This document shows positions 1 through 8,161 of a stretch of DNA of 48,844 bases, piece by piece. The translations under genes and the position numbers were made by a program. This DNA is from Flaviaestuariibacter sp. (GTDB lineage Bacteria; Bacteroidota; Bacteroidia; Chitinophagales; Chitinophagaceae). The notes below the pieces were generated by a model. The model was not told where the DNA came from and ran no database searches. It saw only the letters and a program-made list of their open reading frames with translations. The stretch spans positions 1 to 48,844 of the forward strand of contig JAQBNP010000025.1 in NCBI GenBank assembly GCA_028288515.1, read 5' to 3'. Position 1 is the first letter of the stretch; every line of letters starts with the position of its first letter.

Positions 1-1
1 G

Positions 2-283
2 GACATTGCCTACTTCTTCAGCGACGGGCGCCTCAATTTTTTCAAGACCTTTGATAACCGGAAGTTTGTGGTGGACTATACCATGGACGAATTGAACGAC
101 ATGCTCAACCCGGATAATTTTTTCCGCATCAGCCGCTCCTTCTATATTTCGGTGAGCAGCGTGGGCCAGATCCATGATTATTTCGGCAACCGCCTCCTGC
201 TGGACCTCAAGCCAGAGACCGATAAAGAAGCGATCGTGAGCCGCGAAAAGGTCACCGATTTCAAGACCTGGCTGGGCAAGTGA
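2..283 (+). CDS. LytTR DNA-binding domain response regulator, C-terminal part (5' end outside window)
   Basis: Frame is open from base 2: DIAYFFSDGRLNFFKTFDNRKFVVDYTMDELNDMLNPDNFFRISRSFYISVSSV..., typical LytTR fold (FxRxxRSxxVN-like motif). Confidence 0.9.
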   Translation, partial: DIAYFFSDGRLNFFKTFDNRKFVVDYTMDELNDMLNPDNFFRISRSFYISVSSVGQIHDYFGNRLLLDLKPETDKEAIVSREKVTDFKTWLGK

Positions 284-3200
284 TCAGGCGGGAACGGACA
301 GCACAATCGACAGGCTCTTGCGGTCGAATGCGACATCCACAGAGCCTTTGATGGCCGTGACGCGCGTTGATGTGCCAGCGATGAACTGCGACTTGAACGT
401 CTCCATATCGCCGCGGCACTCCGTCAGCATTTCGAGCTTGAGCAGCCCGTGGCGGTGCGCGAGGTTGACGAAGATCTGCTCGCAGCGATTGTGCTGGATG
501 AGGAACTGAAGGGCCTCCTTGTAAAAGAAGAACAGCTCGTGGCGAAGGACCATGTCGATCTGCATGGCTTCCATCTTGCGCTCTACGATCAGGTCAATGT
601 CAATGCCATGCGTTGAGCGAAGTCCCTCCGTGAATTCCTTGATACGCAGCAGGGTCTTGCTCATGCTGTCGTTCTTCGGATCAATGCTCCACAGGACGTC
701 GTCCATAGCTTCCATCATATACCGGCTCTTCTGGCTGATCTGGTCGATGAATTCTTTCGACTGCTCCACGTTCGTGCCGGCGCGGATTTTGGCGATCTCA
801 CTAAGCACGTTGATATTGCCGAGGGTCGTTTCCACCTCCTGGTGCAGGTTTCCCGCGATCCGTGTACGCACCTGCTGAAGCGAGCGCAGCCGCTTGAGAC
901 GCTCCCTGTCGATCACAAAAAGACCCAGTCCGACCAGCAGGATGACGAGGCTGTAGAACCACCATGTTCTCCAGGCGGGCGGCGCGACGATCAGGGGGAA
1001 CGAAACGCTTTCAGCGCTGTGAAGACCATCTGCATTCTCACTTTTCACCTTGAACGTGTAGCGGCCGGCCGGAAGAAAATTGTAGATGGCGCGGTTGTCA
1101 TTATCGAGGTGAACCCAGTCCTTGTCGACCCCCTCGAGCTTGTAGAAAAAATGATATTTCTTTTGCTTGATATAGCTCAGGCAGCTAAACTCAAATGTCA
1201 CGGAGGTATTGTCGTAACGCAGGTCCAGCGCCCCTTCTCGACGTAGAGAGTCAAGCGACAGCGCGCGCCCTTCCAGCATCACCGAAGTGATGGTCGGGCG
1301 GGGCGGCTGGGTCGACTGGAAGAAATGGGCAGGGTCGAAGACAAGGAAATTATGATCCGTGTAAAAGATGATGCGGCCGTCGGACAGCTTGTCCACCCCA
1401 GCGCTTGAAAAGTTATCGTAGGGGATGCCGTCCCGCCGGTCGAAAAAGGTGGTGATGTGGCGCTTGAGGTTCACGCGGCAAAGGCCGTTGAGCATCCCTA
1501 CCCACAGGATCTTCTGGTCGTCCATCTGTACCGACTGCACGGTATTGGACGGAAGTCCCTGTGCTACGCCAAACTGGTCGATGCGGCCCGTGTTTGTATG
1601 AACGATGTTGATGCAGCCAGCCGTCACGATCAGGGTCGAGTCGTCATACTGCGTCATGTCGAGAGGGTCGTTGTTGAAAAGGCGATACCCATCGCGGTCG
1701 AGGCTGGTGAAATTTTGAAGCACCCGTCCCGTCTGCGGCTCGATCTTCAGCAGGCCGTGTCCAAGCGTGGCAACCCAAATGAAGCCGAGGTTGTCCAGGT
1801 GGATCTTACGTACCTGGCCGGTCTGGAGAATGAATGAGTATCCTTTCGTGGGGTCGCCACCGGATTTCTTCGCATCCCATTTGACCAGCTTTCCGTCCTG
1901 CGACCCAAGCCACATATTGCTGTCGCGATCCTCTGCGACCTGGCGGATCGTCCGCTTGTTGAATAAAGGCGGCTCGTAAAATACGGTTGTCCTCTTCCGT
2001 TGGTCGTACACAAGGACGCCGCCCGGCTGCAGCCCCACCCACAGTTTTCCTGTCTTTTCGCTGAGGCACATATCCCACACGGAGATGTTCTGGTAGGGTG
2101 CAAGGCTGGACGGCATTGGCAGTGGCTCCATGCCTTTATCGAACAGGTGGAGGCCCCGCCCCCAGCAGCCGACGAACAAAGACCCATCCTTCATTTCTGC
2201 TGAAGCCTGCACAGGTGCTTCGTAAGACGCTGTTCCGTACTTAAGCAGATTATACGACGTAAAGACCTGTGCATCGGGGTTGAACATGAACAGGCCGTTG
2301 TCGGTGGACAGCCACACGTTGCGCTCCGCATCCTCGAATGCCGAGAACGCATGATCGAATCGAATGCTTTGCTCATTGCGGTACTCATTCGGCACCTGCA
2401 GAAACTGCGTGTACCCGTTGGACCATTCCATGAGCAAGGGGTTGCCGTAGATCCAGGTCCGGCCCGACTTCTGGCGCAGGAAGCCACTGAGCTCGTGGTA
2501 GGCAAGCGTGGCATGCTCACTGAGAATATATTGCTTCTTGAGGCCGGTGCGCATATCGATGTGGAAGACGAGCGGCGACCAGGAGAATGTGGGCCATGTG
2601 ACGTAGACAAGGTCGTCGCCGCGGCCCATCACCTGGAACGCGTGGTCTTCGGTGGCATTTTCGATGGCAGCGTTGTGGTCCGTGTTGTGGCCGCGGTAGC
2701 TGAGGTGGCGTGTGCGCAGGTCGTAAAGGGCAATGCCGGAATCGGCGCACATCCAGAAGCGTCGCGTCGTGGAGTCAAGAACGATGCGCGCGATCTTCCA
2801 TCCTTTCGGCGCCGGGATGAGGGAGGAAGCGGGGCGAAAGACCTTCGCTGCCTCGTCGTACCGGTACAGGGCATTGTTGTCGTGCAGAAGAAGGTTGCCC
2901 TCTGCGTCTTCCAGGAAATATTTGCCGGTGTATTGCTGCTGCGCCGGACGGCCGGCGACGGGGACATCGAGGAAGCTGAACTGCCTGGTTTGGTAAATGC
3001 CGACCTGGTTATTGACGAAGGCGATCCAGATACGGTCCTTCCGGTCGCGGTACAGTTGAGAAACATTATCTGACGGGATCGAGCCGGCCTTGCCTTCCAG
3101 CGATTTGATCGTCAGAAAACGGTTACCGTCGTAGCGCTGGAGGCCGTTGATCGTAGCGACCCAGATGAAGCCATCCTGGTCCTGAACAGTGGCGTTGATG

Positions 3201-3358
3201 AAGTTGGAAGCAAGCCCGTCTCCTGTCGTAAAATGGCTGAAGGAATACTGCCTCGCCTGCTGACCATAGGCAGCCGGAACGAGCACGAGCAGGAGAAAAA
3301 TGGACGCTACAATTCGTGTCACAGCAGTGGAAATGTTCTGGACTTCAAATGTAAACAT
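284..3358 (-). CDS. Two-component-type sensor with Reg_prop beta-propeller, Y_Y_Y domain, TM helix and degenerate histidine kinase-like C-terminus
   Basis: Signal peptide, repeated propeller motifs (GFIWVATINGLQRYDG, RIWIAF, NVWLSTDNGLFMF), Y_Y_Y domain (YFYKLEG-like ... FLPAGRYTFKVKSENADG), TM segment, H-box-like RIAGNLHQEVETTLGNI. Confidence 0.88.
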   Translation of the reverse strand: MFTFEVQNISTAVTRIVASIFLLLVLVPAAYGQQARQYSFSHFTTGDGLASNFINATVQDQDGFIWVATINGLQRYDGNRFLTIKSLEGKAGSIPSDNVSQLYRDRKDRIWIAFVNNQVGIYQTRQFSFLDVPVAGRPAQQQYTGKYFLEDAEGNLLLHDNNALYRYDEAAKVFRPASSLIPAPKGWKIARIVLDSTTRRFWMCADSGIALYDLRTRHLSYRGHNTDHNAAIENATEDHAFQVMGRGDDLVYVTWPTFSWSPLVFHIDMRTGLKKQYILSEHATLAYHELSGFLRQKSGRTWIYGNPLLMEWSNGYTQFLQVPNEYRNEQSIRFDHAFSAFEDAERNVWLSTDNGLFMFNPDAQVFTSYNLLKYGTASYEAPVQASAEMKDGSLFVGCWGRGLHLFDKGMEPLPMPSSLAPYQNISVWDMCLSEKTGKLWVGLQPGGVLVYDQRKRTTVFYEPPLFNKRTIRQVAEDRDSNMWLGSQDGKLVKWDAKKSGGDPTKGYSFILQTGQVRKIHLDNLGFIWVATLGHGLLKIEPQTGRVLQNFTSLDRDGYRLFNNDPLDMTQYDDSTLIVTAGCINIVHTNTGRIDQFGVAQGLPSNTVQSVQMDDQKILWVGMLNGLCRVNLKRHITTFFDRRDGIPYDNFSSAGVDKLSDGRIIFYTDHNFLVFDPAHFFQSTQPPRPTITSVMLEGRALSLDSLRREGALDLRYDNTSVTFEFSCLSYIKQKKYHFFYKLEGVDKDWVHLDNDNRAIYNFLPAGRYTFKVKSENADGLHSAESVSFPLIVAPPAWRTWWFYSLVILLVGLGLFVIDRERLKRLRSLQQVRTRIAGNLHQEVETTLGNINVLSEIAKIRAGTNVEQSKEFIDQISQKSRYMMEAMDDVLWSIDPKNDSMSKTLLRIKEFTEGLRSTHGIDIDLIVERKMEAMQIDMVLRHELFFFYKEALQFLIQHNRCEQIFVNLAHRHGLLKLEMLTECRGDMETFKSQFIAGTSTRVTAIKGSVDVAFDRKSLSIVLSVPA

Positions 3359-3612
3359 CCCGGGTTAAAAAGCTTTTCAATTTGTCGCGAATTCCGGCAA
3401 TTGATCCGGCCTTTGGACCAATTCGCCGCCAGATCCGCCACAGGCAAGGGTTTGGAGCCTTTCCAGTTCATGCTCCAAATTGCCCGTTTCATGCCGGAAG
3501 CCCTTTCCGCTCCCGGATCGGCGCCGCAATTTTACACCACGAACACAGTGTGTGTGTTTGCCGAAACCAAGGCCGATCCAATGTCCTTGAAAAACCTTTT
3601 AAATCAACTACC

Positions 3613-4293
3613 ATGCAACGACACAATATTTTCAACCAGATCCACAAGGGCTTACGGGCACTTTTATTCGACACAGCCCTGCACCTGCAGCGGACCGACT
3701 TCACCAACGAAGTGGAAGCCGAAGAAGCCCTCAACAAAGTGCGCGAGGCCGTGCTGCTGTTCGATGAGCACGCCCAAAAAGAAGATGCGTTCGTCTTGCC
3801 GGCGATCGCGGAATTCGAGCCCTCAGTCGTTGCAACCTTCCAGGCCGAGCATGTCAAGGACATGGCGCTTTCCAACCAGCTGACGGCTTCCGTAGAAACA
3901 TTCTTCCTCCAGGACGCACCGGCACAGAAGATCCTTGCCGGCCAGCAACTGACACGCTCATTCATGGCTTTCACGGTTTTCAACCTGGAGCATATGGCGA
4001 AAGAAGAAGACCTCGTCAACACCATTCTCTGGCGTTATTATTCAGACGAGGTCATCCTCGGCATGCAACAGGAGATCGTCCGCAACACGACACCCTGGCT
4101 GAACGACTTCTTCTCCAAATGGATGCTGCGCGGCATCAACACCGCGGAGGCAACGAGCTGGCTGCAGGCAGTACAAGCCACCGCGCCCGATGTTGTTTTT
4201 CAAACCCTTCTCAATAAAGCAGCGGAGGAGCTGCCCGGCGCACGCTTCGAGCGGATCGCTTCTGCCCTTGCCGACGGCGTTCCGACCGCCTGA
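3613..4293 (+). CDS. Hemerythrin domain-containing protein
   Basis: ATG at 3613 is in frame with the longer ORF 3382..4293; HKGLR..., FDEHAQKEDAFVLP, EHVKDM, NLEHMAKEEDLVN fit HHE hemerythrin ligand spacing. Confidence 0.8.
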   Translation: MQRHNIFNQIHKGLRALLFDTALHLQRTDFTNEVEAEEALNKVREAVLLFDEHAQKEDAFVLPAIAEFEPSVVATFQAEHVKDMALSNQLTASVETFFLQDAPAQKILAGQQLTRSFMAFTVFNLEHMAKEEDLVNTILWRYYSDEVILGMQQEIVRNTTPWLNDFFSKWMLRGINTAEATSWLQAVQATAPDVVFQTLLNKAAEELPGARFERIASALADGVPTA

Positions 4294-4319
4294 CCAACTT
4301 ACCACCACTCAACCAGGAT

Positions 4320-4937
4320 ATGAAACAGACTCTTATCGCCCTCGGGGCCATCGCCCTCGTCGGCACTGCCGCCATTCTCGCGTGTAATAACAACCGTGGC
4401 AAATCGACCAACAATGAAGGCATCATCGCGGCGGCCAACACCACGATGGACTCCGAAAGCCAGGTAGCGCGCGGCCGCTACCTCGTAACCCTCATGGGGT
4501 GTAACGACTGCCATTCACCGAAGAAGATCGGACCAATGGGACCCGAGATCGATTCGGCGCATATGCTGTCCGGTCACCCGGCGAAAATGCCGATCGGCAA
4601 GATCGACCCTGAAGCGCTTAAGTCGTGGATCCTGTTCGATCAGAGCGGCACGGCCGTTGTCGGGCCCTGGGGCGTTTCCTTCTCCGCCAACCTGACCTCG
4701 GATGCCAGCGGCATCGGCAACTGGACCGAAGAACAGTTCTTTACGGCGATCCGGAAAGGAAAATACAAGGGGATGGAAAATGGCCGGCCACTGTTGCCTC
4801 CCATGCCCTGGCCCCTGTATTCGCAAGCCTCCGACGAAGACCTGCGCGCCATCTTCGCTTACCTGAAATCCACACAGCCGGTTGAGAACGTCGTGCCCGC
4901 GCCGATCGCACCTCCCATGCTGTCCCATCTTCCCTAA
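4320..4937 (+). CDS. c-type cytochrome lipoprotein
   Basis: Lipobox-like AILAC, single CxxCH (CNDCH) and downstream Met-containing PPMPW region. Confidence 0.85.
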   Translation: MKQTLIALGAIALVGTAAILACNNNRGKSTNNEGIIAAANTTMDSESQVARGRYLVTLMGCNDCHSPKKIGPMGPEIDSAHMLSGHPAKMPIGKIDPEALKSWILFDQSGTAVVGPWGVSFSANLTSDASGIGNWTEEQFFTAIRKGKYKGMENGRPLLPPMPWPLYSQASDEDLRAIFAYLKSTQPVENVVPAPIAPPMLSHLP

Positions 4938-4947
4938 TCACAAAATC

Positions 4948-6321
4948 ATGCATCGTATGAAAAACCAAGCATCCCTTCAAGACCTCGTGCCTGGCACAAA
5001 GGTCCTGTTCGCCAATGTGCCGGCCGACGGGCATTTCAATCCGCTCACCCCGATCGCCGTCCATCTCAAAAACCTGGGCTGCGACATCCGCTGGTACACG
5101 TCAGACACCTATGCGCCGAAGATCGCCAGGATGGGCATCCCGCACTACCCGCTGGTAAAGGCGCTTGACATCAGCGCCGGTTCGATCGACGCGGTCTTCC
5201 CGGCCAGGGCCGCCATCAGGAGCAAGGTGAAGAAGCTTGTCTTCGACATGATCGAAGCGTTCATTATGCGGTCGCCGGAATATTTTGAGGACATCAAAGC
5301 CATCCATGACGAGTTTCAGTTCGACCTGATGATCTGCGACATCACATTTGGAGCGATCCCTTTTGTCACCGACAAGTTGGGCCTGCCGGTTATCTCTGTC
5401 GGCATCTTTCCCATCTGCGAAACATCAAAGGACCTCCCGCCGTGTGGTCTTGCCATGACGCCGAAGACAGGTTTCTGGGGGCGGCGAAAGCAGGACCTGC
5501 TGCGGTTTCTCGCCGACAAGGTCCTGTTTGCAAAGCCAACGCGTGTGATGGTGGACACACTGAGCAGACATGGCGTCGATGCGGGCGGCTCCAATGTTTT
5601 CGACCTGCTGGTCAGGAAGTCGACGCTGGTTCTGCAAAGCGGCACGCCCGGCTTCGAATACAAGCGAAGCGACATGGGCGCGAACATCCGCTTCGTTGGC
5701 CCCCTCCTGCCGCATTCAAGCGCAAAAGTCGCGGCACCATGGTTTGACGAGCGGCTCAACAAATACGACAAAGTGATCATTGTGACACAGGGTACGGTAG
5801 AGGCCAACATTGAAAAGATCATGGTGCCGACCCTCGAAGCGTTCCGCGACACGGACTACCTCGTGGTGGCAACAACCGGCGGCTCGCAAACCGCGGAACT
5901 ACGGTCACGTTTTCCGTCCGCCAACATCATCATTGAAGACTTTATTCCGTTCACAGATATCATGCCCTATGCCGACGTGTACGTGACGAACGGCGGCTAT
6001 GGAGGGGTCCTGCTGAGCATTCAGAATGAGCTGCCGCTCGTGGTCGCCGGTGTGCACGAAGGAAAGAACGAAATCAACGCGCGCGTCGGTTATTTCAAGC
6101 TGGGCATCGATCTGAAGACCGAGTGGCCCACCGTCGCACGGATCCGAACAGCCGTTGAGACCGTCCTCCACGACGACAGCTATAAAGCCCGTGTCAAAGC
6201 TCTTGCCACCGAGTTTGCAACCTATCGCACCAACGACCTGTGCGCGGGCTATATCGCCGACGTCCTCGCTAAACACCCCTCACCAGCCCGTACACTACAG
6301 GCCGTGATGGAGCCGATCTGA
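4948..6321 (+). CDS. GT1/UGT (MGT-like) family glycosyltransferase
   Basis: N-terminal KVLFANVPADGHFNPLTPIAVHL; C-terminal VTQGT...FIPFTDIMPYADVYVTNGGYGGVLLSIQNELPLVVAGVHEGKNEINARV donor-binding motif; starts 11 bp after the cytochrome gene. Confidence 0.88.
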   Translation: MHRMKNQASLQDLVPGTKVLFANVPADGHFNPLTPIAVHLKNLGCDIRWYTSDTYAPKIARMGIPHYPLVKALDISAGSIDAVFPARAAIRSKVKKLVFDMIEAFIMRSPEYFEDIKAIHDEFQFDLMICDITFGAIPFVTDKLGLPVISVGIFPICETSKDLPPCGLAMTPKTGFWGRRKQDLLRFLADKVLFAKPTRVMVDTLSRHGVDAGGSNVFDLLVRKSTLVLQSGTPGFEYKRSDMGANIRFVGPLLPHSSAKVAAPWFDERLNKYDKVIIVTQGTVEANIEKIMVPTLEAFRDTDYLVVATTGGSQTAELRSRFPSANIIIEDFIPFTDIMPYADVYVTNGGYGGVLLSIQNELPLVVAGVHEGKNEINARVGYFKLGIDLKTEWPTVARIRTAVETVLHDDSYKARVKALATEFATYRTNDLCAGYIADVLAKHPSPARTLQAVMEPI

Positions 6322-6341
6322 GAACACCACCAATTGAACGA

Positions 6342-6368
6342 AAAAGCCCCGGGAGACCCGGGGCTTTT
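6342..6368. terminator. Bidirectional intrinsic terminator between convergent genes
   Basis: Perfect inverted repeat AAAAGCCCCGGG-AGA-CCCGGGGCTTTT. Confidence 0.9.
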
Positions 6369-6385
6369 CAATGTCCATGTTACGA

Positions 6386-6718
6386 TCAATAGCGATTGCC
6401 GCCACCTCCGTAGCCACCACCACCGCGATTCCCGCCGCCGAAACCGCCACCACCGCCGGGACGTGCCGGACGGTCTTCTTTCGGCTTCGCTTCCTGCACA
6501 CGGATATTGCGGCCTTCCACCGTTCCGTTATCCAGCTCGGCGATCGCTTTCCGCGCAGCCTCGTCATCCGGCATTTCAACAAACCCGAATCCGCGGCTCT
6601 TGCCCGTAAGCTTATCGGTGATCACTTTGGCGGATGACACGTCACCGTACTCCGCAAAAAACTCTTTTAAGTCTTCATCCTGTACGTTGAAGCTCAAGTT
6701 CGACACGTAGATGTTCAT
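6386..6718 (-). CDS. Glycine-rich RNA-binding protein with single RRM
   Basis: MNIYVSNLSFNVQDEDLKEFF (RNP2) ... SRGFGFVEM (RNP1), Gly-rich C-terminus. Confidence 0.96.
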   Translation of the reverse strand: MNIYVSNLSFNVQDEDLKEFFAEYGDVSSAKVITDKLTGKSRGFGFVEMPDDEAARKAIAELDNGTVEGRNIRVQEAKPKEDRPARPGGGGGFGGGNRGGGGYGGGGNRY

Positions 6719-6942
6719 ACTTTCTCTTTAAAAAAATGAAGAATGATTGAGAGGCAAGAAAGCAAGGGGACTAACTAAAACAGCACTGAATAATGAGCGG
6801 AATAATTGGTTCACTTAACTGGTTTGCAGGCACTCAAATAACACAACAAAAATAATTGTTTTGATTCCAAAACAGCCGCGACGGTTCAGAATCTTTGCGA
6901 CAAATACGTGCAGATATAGTTGAGCTACAGGCGGTTATCCCG

Positions 6943-7986
6943 CTATTGGACTGGCTGCGCGTGCTGCCGCATCCACGCGCCCACCGCTTCCGGCGTTAGG
7001 TCGCGGCCGCGGATGACGCCCTGCGCGTCGACGAGGAAAGTGGTCGGAACGACGGTCACGCCGTAGGTGGTGGCAGCGGTGCCGGCGAACCCTTTCTCCT
7101 CGATCCATTGCCGGCCACTTCGCGCGTCTGTTCGCACGGCCCTGAGCCAGGCGGATTTGTCCGTATCAAGAGAAATACCGGCAAGCACGAGGCCGCTGGC
7201 GCCGTAGTCTGCCTCCAGCTTTCGAAGCGAAGGAAGCTCGCGCCGGCAAGGAGCACACCAGCTCGCCCAGAAATACAAAAGAGTGACATGGCCCGTTGTA
7301 ATGATGGGCCGCGGCGTGCCGGCTGTGTCTGGAAGAAGAACCTGTGGAGCCGGTCTGCCCGTTGCGGTACGGTACCGCGCATTCGCTTCCTGTCCGATCG
7401 TGCGGCCGGTTGGTGTGGCCTTGAGCGTACTGTCAAGCGCTTCATAAAGGGCATGGTAAACCGTATCGGGAGTGGATCGGTCGAGGAAATAGAATTCGTG
7501 CAGAAGCCGCAGGCTTACGGGCGATCCCGGGTTTCTACGGATATAGCCGGCTGCCCATTCCAGTTGCAACGTGCGTGTCGCCGCAAAGGTGGCGGCCGGA
7601 CGCGCCCGCAGCACCGAATCGCTTTCCTGGATGTAGGCCGCGTAGGCATCATTGAGCGGCGTTCCGGAGGCAATGAGCCGGAAGGCGCTCTGCGTGCGGA
7701 TGCGGATCAGGCCTGGCTCAAGAAACAGCGGGACATATAGCTGGGCGCGGTTCCGCCGCAGCACAATCACCGCCGGGCCGGGAGACGACACGTTGCCCGC
7801 AACACTCAACATATCGTTTTGGATCGCGGTCGTGGAAACAGGTGTACCTTCAAGGATGAGTTGCGCGGTGCCACCTTTCCATGAGGGCACAAAAGCTTTG
7901 ATATTGTAAGCGCTTCCGCCTGGCTGCTGGCTGTGCGCCGCGGTCGTCAAAATGAGCAGGGTGAGTAGGTGCCGGAGTCGCTTCAT
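6943..7986 (-). CDS. TlpA-like thiol-disulfide oxidoreductase with N-terminal DUF4369-like region
   Basis: Signal peptide from M at 7986; YFWASWCAPCRRELPSL (CxxC thioredoxin motif); cis-Pro VVPTTFLVD. Confidence 0.88.
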   Translation of the reverse strand: MKRLRHLLTLLILTTAAHSQQPGGSAYNIKAFVPSWKGGTAQLILEGTPVSTTAIQNDMLSVAGNVSSPGPAVIVLRRNRAQLYVPLFLEPGLIRIRTQSAFRLIASGTPLNDAYAAYIQESDSVLRARPAATFAATRTLQLEWAAGYIRRNPGSPVSLRLLHEFYFLDRSTPDTVYHALYEALDSTLKATPTGRTIGQEANARYRTATGRPAPQVLLPDTAGTPRPIITTGHVTLLYFWASWCAPCRRELPSLRKLEADYGASGLVLAGISLDTDKSAWLRAVRTDARSGRQWIEEKGFAGTAATTYGVTVVPTTFLVDAQGVIRGRDLTPEAVGAWMRQHAQPVQ

Positions 7987-8161
7987 AGTGCCCTGCAAAA
8001 TAAAGACTTCCAGTTGATGAAGGCCGTGTAGAGAAACTTCTACAGACACACGTTCGATTTGAGGGAAAGTGCCGGCGTTCGAATCAATTCAAGCGACGAA
8101 CGACCCGCTGTGAAAGGGCCTGTTATTTGCCTCAGTGCACGCGCCACGTTTAACCTTTCCG

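Noticed and set aside
2351-3073. 240-aa plus-strand ORF inside the propeller sensor gene
   Set aside because: Antisense shadow ORF; the minus-strand frame is continuous and domain-rich.
4948-6321. Secondary-metabolite gene cluster anchored on the glycosyltransferase
   Set aside because: No PKS, NRPS, terpene or RiPP core enzymes near; only a small operon is supported.
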